This document shows positions 6,456-14,890 of a DNA stretch of 47,201 bases, in pieces. Source of the DNA: Janthinobacterium sp. ROICE36 (lineage in GTDB: Bacteria; Pseudomonadota; Gammaproteobacteria; Burkholderiales; Burkholderiaceae_D); the NCBI RefSeq assembly GCF_002869965.1, contig NZ_PEBS01000046.1, positions 1 through 47,201 on the forward strand. The letters are read 5' to 3'. Both the position numbers and the translations under genes were made by a program. The notes below the pieces were generated by a model. The model was given only the letters and a program-made list of their open reading frames with translations, did not search any database and was not told where the DNA came from. How positions within the stretch are numbered: the stretch's first letter is position 1; the number at the start of each line of letters is the position of its first letter.

Positions 6456-7499
6456 TTAGCCCAGCCGGGCCAGCGCCTGGCGCGCCAGCTGCAATTGCTG
6501 CAGATAATAGCGGTGCAACACGACCGGGTCACTCAGGTCGCGCCCCAGTACCAGGCGCAGCTCGCTGACAGGGCAGTCGGCGGCCTGGGTCGGCACCTGC
6601 GTCCCCAGCTGGCGGGCCAGTTGGCGCGCCGCCTGCTCTTGCGCGGGCCGGTATTCGACGCGCGTGCGCGCTACCTGGAAGCTGGTTTCATTGGCCAGAC
6701 GCACCACTTGCACGGAACCGCCGGCCAGGCTGCGCGCCAGCGCGGCTGCCATGCCCGGCACGCCGTTGCCATTCACAATTTCCAGGCGCGGATGTGACGC
6801 ACCAACCGCCGCCACGGACCGCGGCGGCGCGGCGGCGGGCACGCGCCGCAGCTGGGCCATACCATCGTTTTGCGTGATCTCCACCCGCGCCATGGCGGGC
6901 GCATCCTGCACCGGCGCAGGCGCGGACACCAGCTGCGGCGGCGCCGCGTCGCGCAACAAGGCCAGGTCGCGCCGCAAATCATGTTCCTGCAAGCTGGCCG
7001 CCTGGCGCTGCATGAGGGCGGCGCGCTCGTGCTGTCCCAGGCGCTGCAGCACCTGCGCCAGATGCCGCCAGGCCAGCGCATTGAGCGGATCGAGCAAACA
7101 CGCCTGTTCCAGCGCAGTCAACGCTTGCGCGTCGCGTCCGCTCAGATAATAGGCATGACCGAGATTGCTGAACAGGTAGGCCTGCCGCGGCCGCGCCATG
7201 CCCGTTTCCTGCGTCAGCGCCTGCCACTGGGCGATGGCAGCGTCATGCTCGCCCCGTTGCGCGTGCAGCACGGCCAGGCCGTTGCGCGCGTTCACGTGGC
7301 GCGGCGCATGGCGCAACGCTAGCGCATAGGCAGCCTGCGCGGCGGGCAGGTCGCCCCGCTCGAAATGCTGGCGCCCCGCCACATAGGCGGCATGGGCGTC
7401 AGGCCATGCCGGCACCGGTGCACGGGCCAATTGCGTGGTACAGGCGGCCAGGCCCAGGCAGGCACAGGCGGCGGCCAGGCGGGAGAGCGTCATGCGCAT
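6456..7499 (-). CDS. tadD: TPR-repeat lipoprotein with LytR_C-like domain, Tad pilus locus
   Basis: 347 residues; the start at 7499 is preceded by AAGGAG. A lipoprotein signal with lipobox LAAC puts the modified cysteine at 20. Tetratricopeptide repeats follow at about 35-175 (AYVAGRQHFERGDLPAAQAAYALAL, NARNGLAVLHAQRGEHDAAIAQ, YLFSNLGHAYYLSGRDAQAL). The C-terminal part from about 245 (RLEIVNGNGVPGMAAALARSL) resembles the LytR_C domain. TadD is a TPR lipoprotein that helps pilus assembly at the inner face of the outer membrane; this one has the extra C-terminal domain. It is the last gene of the tad operon, 11 bases after tadC. The symbol is by position and TPR content, not certain. Confidence 0.8.
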   Translation of the reverse strand: MRMTLSRLAAACACLGLAACTTQLARAPVPAWPDAHAAYVAGRQHFERGDLPAAQAAYALALRHAPRHVNARNGLAVLHAQRGEHDAAIAQWQALTQETGMARPRQAYLFSNLGHAYYLSGRDAQALTALEQACLLDPLNALAWRHLAQVLQRLGQHERAALMQRQAASLQEHDLRRDLALLRDAAPPQLVSAPAPVQDAPAMARVEITQNDGMAQLRRVPAAAPPRSVAAVGASHPRLEIVNGNGVPGMAAALARSLAGGSVQVVRLANETSFQVARTRVEYRPAQEQAARQLARQLGTQVPTQAADCPVSELRLVLGRDLSDPVVLHRYYLQQLQLARQALARLG

Positions 7500-7510
7500 G
7501 GTGACTCCTT

Positions 7511-8449
7511 TCAGCGACTGGCCATGGCCGGCACGAGCACGCGATAGACTTCGATCACGGCCGGCCCCATGAGCACCAGCATCAGGGTGGGAAAGACACA
7601 AAAGATTAGCGGGAACAGCAGTTTCAGGGCGATCTTCGCCGCCGCCTCCTCGGCCAGCAAGCTGCGCTTGCTGCGCAGATTTTCCGAATGTACGCGCAGC
7701 GAATCGCCCATGCTGGTGCCGAAGCGTTCCGATTGAATCAGCATGGCGACGAGGGTGTCTACATCTTCCACGCCGCTGCGCAGGGCCAGATTGCGCAGCG
7801 CCTTTTCCTTGGAAAATCCGGCGCGCATTTCCATCAGCACCAGTTGCAATTCCTGCGCCAGCACCACGCTTTTGATGTGGATTTCGCCCGACACCTTGAC
7901 CAGCGCGCGCTCCAGGCTCAGGCCCGCTTCCACGCACACGGTCAGCAAGTCGAGCGCATCGGGGATGTTTTCGAAGATGTCGCGCTGGCGCCGCTTGGCC
8001 GTGCTGGCCAGCACCAGGTTCGGCAGGTAGTAGCCGATGGTGGCGCTGACGCACAGCAGCAACAGCAGCACGCTGCGCAGCTGCGCCGCCATGGCGCTGG
8101 CCGCATACAGGCCCAGCACGGTGGGAAACAGCAGGGCCAGCACGGTCTTCGCCGCAAAGTACAGGGCCGGCGCGCTGGCTTGCCGCCAGCCCGCGTTCAT
8201 GAAGCGCGTGCGCAGCGGTGAGCGTTCCCAGCCCTCTTCCGGCAACGACAGCTTGCTGAACGGCTGCGCCACGCGTGCCACGCGCTCCACCCAGCCATGC
8301 TCGGCCACCGCGTCGCTGGCGGCCGGCGTCATGGCGCCAAACAGGCGCTGGCGCAAGGTGCCAGGAAAGAAGATCAGCCATGCCAGCAGGGCCAGCGCCA
8401 CGACCACGACGAAGACAATCACGAGAAACAGCAGTTGCGAACCGTTCAT
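7511..8449 (-). CDS. tadC: Type II/IV secretion inner-membrane platform protein TadC
   Basis: 312 residues. The start MNGSQLLFLVIVFVV has a GGGGGTGG ribosome binding site; the longer open frame upstream lacks family resemblance. It has an N-terminal transmembrane helix, a cytoplasmic type II secretion F domain (PDALDLLTVCVEAGLSLERA, about 150-170, the hallmark of the family) and three further hydrophobic segments including the C-terminal one (FPLIFCVFPTLMLVLMGPAVI). TadB and TadC together form the inner-membrane platform on which the TadA ATPase works. It lies 14 bases downstream of tadB in the same transcript. Confidence 0.93.
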   Translation of the reverse strand: MNGSQLLFLVIVFVVVVALALLAWLIFFPGTLRQRLFGAMTPAASDAVAEHGWVERVARVAQPFSKLSLPEEGWERSPLRTRFMNAGWRQASAPALYFAAKTVLALLFPTVLGLYAASAMAAQLRSVLLLLLCVSATIGYYLPNLVLASTAKRRQRDIFENIPDALDLLTVCVEAGLSLERALVKVSGEIHIKSVVLAQELQLVLMEMRAGFSKEKALRNLALRSGVEDVDTLVAMLIQSERFGTSMGDSLRVHSENLRSKRSLLAEEAAAKIALKLLFPLIFCVFPTLMLVLMGPAVIEVYRVLVPAMASR

Positions 8450-8463
8450 GCCACCCCCTGTTG

Positions 8464-9441
8464 TTATATCCTGATACGTATCACATTGCGCATCCAGACC
8501 ACGCCCAGCGCCACCATGCCGGCCGCGTACCACAGCAGTTTGATGCCGCTGGGATCGGTCCACAGCAGGCGGATGTATTGCGGGTTGACCAGCGCCATGA
8601 CGCCGATCATCACCACCGGCATCAGCCCCAGCACCCAGGCCGACATGCGCCCCTCGGCCGACAGCACGCGCACCTGCCCCAGCAGTTTCAAACGGGCGCG
8701 GATGATGCGCGCGATGCTGACCAGCACTTCGGCCAGATTCCCCCCCGATTCGCGCTGCACCAGCACGGCGATGACGAGGTAGCGCAAGTCCGTCAGGGGA
8801 ATGCGCGCGGCCAGGTTTTGCAGCGCCTCGTTCATCGGCACGCCGTAATTGATTTCTTCATGCGCCATCTTGAATTCACCGCTGATCGGCTCGCTCAATT
8901 CATCGCCCACCATCTGCAGCACATTCGAAAACGAGTGGCCGGCGCGCAGCGCGCGGGCCAGGAAATCGGCCGCCTCCGGCAATTGCGCCTCGATCTTTTT
9001 CAACCGCGCCGCGCGCGCGCGCAGTACGAACAGGCTCGGTCCGCTCACAGCGCCGGACAGCAGCAGCAAGGCGCCAGGCAAGGGCATGGGCCAGACCGCC
9101 AGCAGCAGCAAGGCCGCCAGCAACAGGGCAGCAGTGACGCCGATGAATTGCGCCACCGACCAGGACAAGCCCGATTGCAGCAGCAGGTGGTCGAGCTGCG
9201 CCGCCTGTGGCGCGCGCCGCAGCAAACGCTCCAGGCCGGGCGCACGCGCATAACGGCGCTGCTTGAGGATGGAGACCCGCTCGCCGCCCGCCTCGCCGCG
9301 CGCTGCCATCAGCCGCAAGCGGCGGTTAATGCGTCGCGCCGCGCCGCCATGCGTGCCCGCCCACCACAGCCAGGCCCCTTCCACCATCAGGATGCAGGCG
9401 GCAAACAGCAACACGGCGAAACCATAGAAGACCAGGTCCAT
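8464..9441 (-). CDS. tadB: Type II/IV secretion inner-membrane platform protein TadB
   Basis: 325 residues; AAGGAGG precedes the start at 9441. One N-terminal transmembrane helix (LVFYGFAVLLFAACILMVEG) is followed by a basic cytoplasmic stretch, two adjacent helices (about 110-150), the T2SSF domain (LPEAADFLARALRAGHSFSNVLQM) and two C-terminal helices (MSAWVLGLMPVVMIGVMALV and LWYAAGMVALGVVWM). It is the partner of TadC in the Flp pilus inner-membrane platform. It sits between tadA (11 bases upstream) and tadC, as in most tad loci. Confidence 0.93.
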   Translation of the reverse strand: MDLVFYGFAVLLFAACILMVEGAWLWWAGTHGGAARRINRRLRLMAARGEAGGERVSILKQRRYARAPGLERLLRRAPQAAQLDHLLLQSGLSWSVAQFIGVTAALLLAALLLLAVWPMPLPGALLLLSGAVSGPSLFVLRARAARLKKIEAQLPEAADFLARALRAGHSFSNVLQMVGDELSEPISGEFKMAHEEINYGVPMNEALQNLAARIPLTDLRYLVIAVLVQRESGGNLAEVLVSIARIIRARLKLLGQVRVLSAEGRMSAWVLGLMPVVMIGVMALVNPQYIRLLWTDPSGIKLLWYAAGMVALGVVWMRNVIRIRI

Positions 9442-9452
9442 GCTTGCCCTCC

Positions 9453-10799
9453 TTATTCGTAGATGCGGTCGGGATCGAAGACACTATCGGGTACCGGCGC
9501 GCCGAACATGCGCAAGCGTTCCGTAAAACGGGGGCGCACGCCGGTGGCGCAAAAGTGGCCCAGCACCTTGCCTGCGGCATCCACGCCCGTCTGTTCGAAG
9601 CGGAAGATTTCATGCATGGCGATGATGTCGCCTTCCATGCCCGTCACTTCCTGCAGACTGACCAGCTTGCGCGCGCCATCGGTCAGGCGCGACACTTGCA
9701 TCACCACCGTCACGGCCGAACAGATCTGCTGGCGCGTGGCGCGCGGCGTCAGGTTCACGCTGGCCATGCCGACCATGTTTTCCAGCCGCGCCAGCGCATC
9801 GCGCGCCGTGTTCGAGTGAATGGTCGCCAGCGAACCCTCATGGCCAGTGTTCATCGCCTGCAGCATGTCGAGCGCCTCGGCGCCGCGCACCTCGCCCAGG
9901 ATGATGCGGTCGGGCCGCATGCGCAGCGCATTGCGCACCAGCGCGCGCTGGCTCACTTCGCCCTTGCCCTCGATATTCGGCGGCCGCGTTTCCAGGCGCA
10001 CCACGTGCGGCTGGCGCAGCGCCAGTTCGGCCGCATCTTCGATGGTGATGATGCGCTCGCTGCCGGGAATGAAGCCGGACAGCACGTTGAGCAGGGTCGT
10101 CTTGCCGCTGCCCGTGCCGCCCGAAATCAGGATGTTGACCTTGGCCTGGCCCAGCGCCTGCAGCACCTGCACCATGGGCGGCGTCAGGCTTTTGTAGTCG
10201 AGCAGGTTGGCGATGCTCAAAGGCTGCACGGCAAAGCGGCGGATCGACAGGATCGGGCCATCGACGGCCAGCGGCGGAATGATGGCGTTGACCCTGGAGC
10301 CGTCCGGCAGGCGCGCATCGACCATCGGGCTCGATTCGTCGACCCGCCGTCCCACGCGCGAGACGATCTTTTCGATGATCTTCATCAGGTGCGCATTGTC
10401 GTGGAACGTCACGTCCGTCAGCTGCAAGCGCCCGCCCCGCTCGACATACACCTTGTCGCAGGTATTGACCAGAATGTCGGACACGCTGGCATCGGCCAGC
10501 AAGGGTTCGAGCGGGCCAAAGCCCAGCATCTCGTGCTGGATGTCGAGCACCAGGCTATGCCGCTCATGCTGGTTCAGCACGATGCGCTCTTCCTCGATGA
10601 CGCGCTGCACCAGCAGCGCCAGCTCGTGCTTGAACTGCTCGGCCGTCAGGCGTTTCAGGCGTTCCAGGTCGATACGGTCGAGTATCGTCTGGTGCATGGT
10701 CTTTTTCAGCTCCTGGTAGGCGTGCAGCGCCAGCGCGCCCTGCCCATTGCTGGCGGGGCGCACTGTTTCATTCGCCGCCAGGCGTTCGCGTAAAGTCAT
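9453..10799 (-). CDS. tadA: Tad pilus assembly ATPase TadA (CpaF family)
   Basis: 448 residues from the ATG at 10799 (MTLRERLAANETVRP), chosen for the GGAG five bases upstream; an in-frame ATG at 10811 would add four residues and cannot be excluded. This hexameric cytoplasmic ATPase powers assembly of the Flp pilus. It has an N-terminal domain (about 45-150), Walker A GGTGSGKTT at 227-235, an ITIEDAAEL acidic box near 252-260 and the Walker B region IILGEVRGAEALD with the CpaF-typical NTGHEGSLATIHSN (His box) after it. All catalytic motifs are intact. Downstream of cpaE/tadZ by about 50 bases and upstream of tadB. Confidence 0.95.
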   Translation of the reverse strand: MTLRERLAANETVRPASNGQGALALHAYQELKKTMHQTILDRIDLERLKRLTAEQFKHELALLVQRVIEEERIVLNQHERHSLVLDIQHEMLGFGPLEPLLADASVSDILVNTCDKVYVERGGRLQLTDVTFHDNAHLMKIIEKIVSRVGRRVDESSPMVDARLPDGSRVNAIIPPLAVDGPILSIRRFAVQPLSIANLLDYKSLTPPMVQVLQALGQAKVNILISGGTGSGKTTLLNVLSGFIPGSERIITIEDAAELALRQPHVVRLETRPPNIEGKGEVSQRALVRNALRMRPDRIILGEVRGAEALDMLQAMNTGHEGSLATIHSNTARDALARLENMVGMASVNLTPRATRQQICSAVTVVMQVSRLTDGARKLVSLQEVTGMEGDIIAMHEIFRFEQTGVDAAGKVLGHFCATGVRPRFTERLRMFGAPVPDSVFDPDRIYE

Positions 10800-10849
10800 C
10801 TCGGCTCCCATGATGGCCCCCGGCGGGAGCCTTGACCTATCTCCCTGTC

Positions 10850-12019
10850 CTAGGCCTCGCTGCGGCTGAACAAACGGTCGAACAGACCGCGGCTTTCCGT
10901 CACGCGGCGCGCCGTCACCAGCTCCACCAGTTCGGCCAGGCTGCGCGCCACGGCGCTGGTGCGCGACAGCTGCAGCAGCGCGATGCCCTGGTTGACGGAG
11001 TCCGTGGCGGCGACATAATCGTTGGGCACCGTGTGCACCACTTCCGCGCCCAGCGCCTGTTCCAGGTCGGCCAGGCGCAGGCGTCCGCCCTTTTCATAGC
11101 GGTTGACGATCAGCCGCAGGCGCTCGCCCGGATAGCCGAGCGAGCGGAAAATGTCGAGCAGGCGGCGCCCGTCGCGGATGTCGGGCAAGGCCAGTTGCAG
11201 CACCGGGTAGATGGCGTCGGCGTTGTCGAGCGCGCGCAGCGACAGCGCGTCGATCTGGCGCCCCACGTCGAGCACGATGTAGTCGTAGTGCTGGCGCGCC
11301 ACGGCCAGGATGCGGTCCATGTGCTCGGGCTGCATGTCGACCTTGTGCGCGGGGTCGTCGGCCGCCGCCAGCACGCCGAAATTGGGCGTCACATGCACCA
11401 GGCACGAGGCAAGAAAGGCGCCATCCATGCGCGCGATCTGGGCGCAGATATCGGACAGGGTCATGGCCGGCTTCTGGTCCGAGACATACAGGGTGGCGTC
11501 GCCGAACTGGCCATGCAGGTCGATCAGCAGCACCTTGCAGCCGGCCAGGCTGGCCAGCGCGTAGGAAAAATTTGTCGACAAAAAGGTGGCACCGCTGCCG
11601 CCCTTGCAGGAAATGAAGGCAAGGACCTTGCCATCGCGCATCTGCGTCACGCCGGCCTGGATATCCACGCGGTCCATCGCCTCATGCAAGGCCTTGTGCA
11701 CCAGCGGCAGTTGCAGCACTTCGCGCATGCCGGCGCGCATGGCGCGGATCAGCACATCCTGCTGCTGGCCGCGCGTGAGCAGCATCAGCACGGCCAGCGG
11801 ATACTGGCGCGCCAGCCGTTCCAGCAAGTCCGCCTCGTCGGCGTCGATGCCGCTGGCGTCGACGATCACCAGCTCGGGCGCTTCAGGCAGCATGCGCTCG
11901 ACGGCATCGCGCAGGCCGCTGCGCCGCTCCAGCAGGCGCAACACCGGCATGCGGGCCGCGCCCTGCGCCGCGATTTCATCGTGCAAGCTGGCGTCGCGGG
12001 TAATCATCAGGGCTTTCAT
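10850..12019 (-). CDS. cpaE: Pilus assembly protein CpaE/TadZ, MinD/ParA-like ATPase
   Basis: 389 residues from ATG at 12019; AAGGAG lies 8 bases upstream, inside the alternative start at 12037. The N-terminal 1-120 is a response-regulator-like receiver domain (MKALMITRDASLHDEIA, ELVIVDASGIDADEAD, PLAVLMLLTRG) with the degenerate acidic pocket typical of TadZ. The rest is a ParA/MinD fold with a deviant Walker A (SCKGGSGATFLSTN), where the canonical final lysine is replaced by alanine, as often in CpaE/TadZ, so ATP hydrolysis may be weak. TadZ localises the Tad machinery to the cell pole. It is part of the tad operon, just upstream of tadA. Confidence 0.93.
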   Translation of the reverse strand: MKALMITRDASLHDEIAAQGAARMPVLRLLERRSGLRDAVERMLPEAPELVIVDASGIDADEADLLERLARQYPLAVLMLLTRGQQQDVLIRAMRAGMREVLQLPLVHKALHEAMDRVDIQAGVTQMRDGKVLAFISCKGGSGATFLSTNFSYALASLAGCKVLLIDLHGQFGDATLYVSDQKPAMTLSDICAQIARMDGAFLASCLVHVTPNFGVLAAADDPAHKVDMQPEHMDRILAVARQHYDYIVLDVGRQIDALSLRALDNADAIYPVLQLALPDIRDGRRLLDIFRSLGYPGERLRLIVNRYEKGGRLRLADLEQALGAEVVHTVPNDYVAATDSVNQGIALLQLSRTSAVARSLAELVELVTARRVTESRGLFDRLFSRSEA

Positions 12020-12071
12020 CACCACTCCTTCATTCAAGACAGTACATTCGGCTGCGCCAGCGGATCGACGC

Positions 12072-12686
12072 TCATGGACAAAAACCGGGATTGTCCGGAT
12101 AGCCCAGCGACTCTGCCACCGCCATGGTGGCCCCGCTGGGCAAACGCACGGCCCCTGCGCCGGCGGGAAACATCATCCCCAGCAGCGGCAGGACGGGACG
12201 GTACGGCACCCTCTCGCAGCGCGCGCCATCGCCGGGCACGCACAGGCGCGCGCGCACGAAGCGGATGCAGCTGGCGCCATGCGGGTCGTCCAGGCAATTG
12301 ATGCGATTGCGTTGCGGACACCCTGGCATCACCGTCACCGGCACTGCCGCCAGCGCGGCGCCGCCAGCGGCCTGCGACAGATAGTCGATGCGCACATACG
12401 CGTCGCTGATGCCGCCGCCCAGCGGCAGCGCGCCCGGCGCGGCACGCAGCACGGCGTGCGCGCGCGCGGCCTGCAAGGCGCCGGCATTGCTGAAATCGGT
12501 GACGGCGGCGGCGCGCGCCGCGCGCCGGGTGATCTCATGCACCATGTTCCACACGTAGACGGCGCGCGCCACTTCCAGCAGGGCAAACAGGAAGAGGAAG
12601 AACAGCAGCGCCAGCATGGCGAACTCGACAGCGAAGACGCCGCCCTGGCGCTGCCGCTGGATGTGCCGGCGCAGCTTAGTTAACAT
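12072..12686 (-). CDS. tadF: TadE/TadF-like minor pseudopilin
   Basis: 204 residues from the ATG at 12686, which overlaps the end of the preceding tadE-like gene by 11 bases; in-frame ATGs at 12701 and 12707 are alternatives and none has a good ribosome binding site, so translational coupling is likely. The N-terminus has a short basic leader, then GGVFAVEFAMLALLFFLFLFA, a type IV pilin-like segment with the conserved Glu five residues after the presumed processing Gly-Gly. The remaining 150 residues are periplasmic and contain six or more cysteines (CPQRNRINCLD, SCIRF, LCVPGDGARC), suggesting disulfides. TadE and TadF are minor pilins processed by the prepilin peptidase. The tadF symbol is by gene order. 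Confidence 0.8.
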   Translation of the reverse strand: MLTKLRRHIQRQRQGGVFAVEFAMLALLFFLFLFALLEVARAVYVWNMVHEITRRAARAAAVTDFSNAGALQAARAHAVLRAAPGALPLGGGISDAYVRIDYLSQAAGGAALAAVPVTVMPGCPQRNRINCLDDPHGASCIRFVRARLCVPGDGARCERVPYRPVLPLLGMMFPAGAGAVRLPSGATMAVAESLGYPDNPGFCP

Positions 12687-13158
12687 AGCGCAATGTCGCA
12701 TTGGCACGCAGCGGGATCGGCGCCAGCTGCGGCAGCCACTTGCGCGTCAGCTCGGGCAGCATATCGACGGGCATGTGCACGGTCACCTTGATGCGCACCT
12801 GCAGCGGCGCCGTCGGATAGCTGCCGCAGCTATAGGAATCGTCGGCATACACGCATTCCACGCTGACCCGGTACGGCTGGATGTCCGGCCAGCTTTCGGC
12901 CATCGCCTCGACCACCATCTGCCGGGCAAACACGGCGCCCTGGTTCGCCATCTCGCTCTTGGCAATCTGCGGCAGCGGCATGGTCGCCAGGTAGCGCGCC
13001 GCATCGTGCGTACTTTTCTGCAGGGCCGTGTACACCAGCAGCGCACGGCCGAACAGCAGCACGAAGGGCAACAGGCCCATGAAAAAAAGCAGGATCAGGG
13101 CCAGCTCGATAGCGGCGACACCATCCTGGCGGCGTGGCGTGCGGCAGGGTGGCTTCAT
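12676..13158 (-). CDS. tadE: TadE-like minor pseudopilin
   Basis: 160 residues. The N-terminus RRQDGVAAIELALILLFFMG carries the TadE signature: a basic leader, a processing site after DG, a conserved Glu at +5 and a hydrophobic helix. The rest is a periplasmic domain with two cysteines (VECVYADDSYSCGSY) that may pair. The start at 13158 overlaps the tadG stop codon as ATGA, showing translational coupling. It is probably matured by the prepilin peptidase encoded at 18664-19197 and incorporated in, or helping initiate, the Flp pilus. Confidence 0.88.
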   Translation of the reverse strand: MKPPCRTPRRQDGVAAIELALILLFFMGLLPFVLLFGRALLVYTALQKSTHDAARYLATMPLPQIAKSEMANQGAVFARQMVVEAMAESWPDIQPYRVSVECVYADDSYSCGSYPTAPLQVRIKVTVHMPVDMLPELTRKWLPQLAPIPLRANATLRYVN

Positions 13159-14582
13159 TGCAGCAACTCCGCGGGACCTTCCAGCGTGCCCTCGGCAACC
13201 AGGCCGTCAAATTCGGCGCTCAACATGCCATTACCCGCCGGCGCCGTCATGAAGAAGCGGCCGATGCCCCGCACCTGCGCCAGCACGTCGCTGCCTGCCG
13301 GCACGGGACAAGCCAGCAAGGCGATGTGCAGCGCGCGCCGCAACGGCACGCCCGTGTTGCCGGTGGGCGCCGTCTGGTAAGCCAGCGTCTGGTATGGCGG
13401 CGTGGCAGGATAACCGGACTTGGCGGCCGGCGCGGCCGGGCTAGCCGGATACAGCTTGGGCCAGTCGCTGGTGGCAAACGGTAAATAACCGCCGGGCGGC
13501 TTCACGCTGCTGTACCTGACCGCCCGGCCAAACGACCATAACGGTCCATAGCTGCCGAGCGCCGGCGGCGTGGCATTCGATTCCGGATCGGCCACGGACA
13601 GCAGCGGATTGCCGGTGCTCAGGGCGCCGGGTGCGTCGGGCGTGTTCGTCATCCACCAGTTCACCGCCGTATTCGGATACGCGCGGATATTCGTGTCGGG
13701 CGGCGCCGTGACGGGATGGCAGCCGCTGCCCGCATGCTGGTTGAAGCGCGCGTTGAAAGCCGGCCACAGTGCGGCGGGAAAGGGCCGGTGCACGTGCACC
13801 GACGCACTGCCGATGCGCGGGTACAACACCGTGCCGCTGCAGACAAACGGCAGCACGCTCGACTCGCTGACCTGCAGCGACGAACCCAGCAGGCCCGGCC
13901 GGCCCAGCGGATTGAGCACGAAATGTTCGGCCGCCGGGCCATGCGGATTAAGCTTCAACAAGTTATACGCCACGCCGCGGCGAAAGCCATATTCCAGCAG
14001 CTCGACGGCCGGCAGCAGGGCGGCATTCGTACGCGGGCTGGCAGCACTGCCCGACAAGGCGCAGATGGCCAGCGGGGTCAGGTGCAGGCTGGACCGCCCC
14101 GCCACCGCGCGCGCGCCAGTCTCCAAGGTGCGCAACGCCGGCGACCAGGCGCCCAGGAACGCCGTCGCCACCCGCCCCAGCGATGGCTCATTGGCCTGCG
14201 TATCGACGCGCACGAACAGCGCCGTGGCTGGATCGGGCACGGCGCCCGCCGCATGCCACTCGCTGGCGGGCGCGTCGGGTGCGCTGGCGAAGCGGATGCT
14301 GGCGTCCGACAGGACGGCGCCCTCCATGCGGCGCCGCCATGCGCTCCTGTCGGCCGCACTGCTCTTGGCTTTTTCCACGGCAGCCAGCAGGCCCTCGGGC
14401 GTACCCACCAGTTCGGACGCCGCCGCCAGCGCCGCGTTGTCGGCCAGGTTCTGCAATTCCGTCTTGCGGCCGATGACCTGCCCCACGTCGAGCGCCAGGC
14501 CGATAAAACCCAGCACCACGATGAGCAGGATGGAAAAGGCGATCAGCATCGCCCCGCGCTGGCGCTGGCGTCTATTTGCCAT
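13155..14582 (-). CDS. tadG: TadG-like pilus assembly protein
   Basis: 475 residues from ATG at 14582, preceded by GGGAGG inside the end of the upstream lipoprotein gene (11-base overlap). The N-terminal Tad-like domain RQRGAMLIAFSILLIVVLGFIG is a single anchor helix, followed by LALDVGQVIGRKTELQNLADNAALAAASEL, a pattern shared by nearly all TadG-like proteins. The large remainder is a proline-rich secreted or periplasmic domain (NPHGPAAEHFVLNPLG, SVKPPGGYLPF) without an obvious von Willebrand A domain, which some TadG proteins carry. It sits in the tad operon immediately upstream of the two tadE-like genes. The exact role in Flp pili is not well defined in the family. Confidence 0.85.
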   Translation of the reverse strand: MANRRQRQRGAMLIAFSILLIVVLGFIGLALDVGQVIGRKTELQNLADNAALAAASELVGTPEGLLAAVEKAKSSAADRSAWRRRMEGAVLSDASIRFASAPDAPASEWHAAGAVPDPATALFVRVDTQANEPSLGRVATAFLGAWSPALRTLETGARAVAGRSSLHLTPLAICALSGSAASPRTNAALLPAVELLEYGFRRGVAYNLLKLNPHGPAAEHFVLNPLGRPGLLGSSLQVSESSVLPFVCSGTVLYPRIGSASVHVHRPFPAALWPAFNARFNQHAGSGCHPVTAPPDTNIRAYPNTAVNWWMTNTPDAPGALSTGNPLLSVADPESNATPPALGSYGPLWSFGRAVRYSSVKPPGGYLPFATSDWPKLYPASPAAPAAKSGYPATPPYQTLAYQTAPTGNTGVPLRRALHIALLACPVPAGSDVLAQVRGIGRFFMTAPAGNGMLSAEFDGLVAEGTLEGPAELLQ

Positions 14583-14874
14583 TGCCGCCTCCCAGCATGA
14601 ATTGCACGGGCTGCGGCGCCTGTCCGTTCGGTTCGGCAAACGAGGCACGGTAGCGCTGCATCACGGCGTGCGCACTGGGGCCATCGAGACCATCGGCCGG
14701 CGTGCGATTGCCGGCGCTGGCCGGATCGCGCACCTGCTGCGCCATGGCAAGGCGCACGGCGTCGCCGAAGCGCCCGTCCAACTGCGGCGTGCTGCCGTGC
14801 GCGCAGGCGGCCAGCTGCAGTGCCAGCAGCAGCGCCGCCAGCTGCCGCAGCGACATCAAAAGCGAGTTCGGCAT
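14572..14874 (-). CDS. Small lipoprotein of the tad operon
   Basis: 100 residues with a lipoprotein signal, lipobox LAAC, cysteine at about 24 (LALQLAACAHGSTP). The mature part is short (about 77 residues), polar, without other recognised motifs; it ends in a glycine-rich MLGGGNGK. A GGGGAG ribosome binding site precedes the start at 14874. Its place between the secretin gene and tadG suggests an outer-membrane accessory or pilotin-like function comparable to CpaD/RcpB, but it is far shorter than those and I see no sequence similarity to them. Function inferred from context only. Confidence 0.75.
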   Translation of the reverse strand: MPNSLLMSLRQLAALLLALQLAACAHGSTPQLDGRFGDAVRLAMAQQVRDPASAGNRTPADGLDGPSAHAVMQRYRASFAEPNGQAPQPVQFMLGGGNGK

Positions 14875-14890
14875 GGCATGTCTCCCCGTC

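Noticed and set aside
6456..8381. Minus-strand frame of 641 codons extending the TPR gene upstream through tadC
   Set aside because: The upstream part is out-of-frame tadC; the true start at 7499 has AAGGAG and a lipoprotein signal.
9444..12301. Long plus-strand open frames antisense to tadA and cpaE
   Set aside because: Shadow frames of genes with intact Walker motifs on the minus strand; the translations are His/Gln-rich and match no family.
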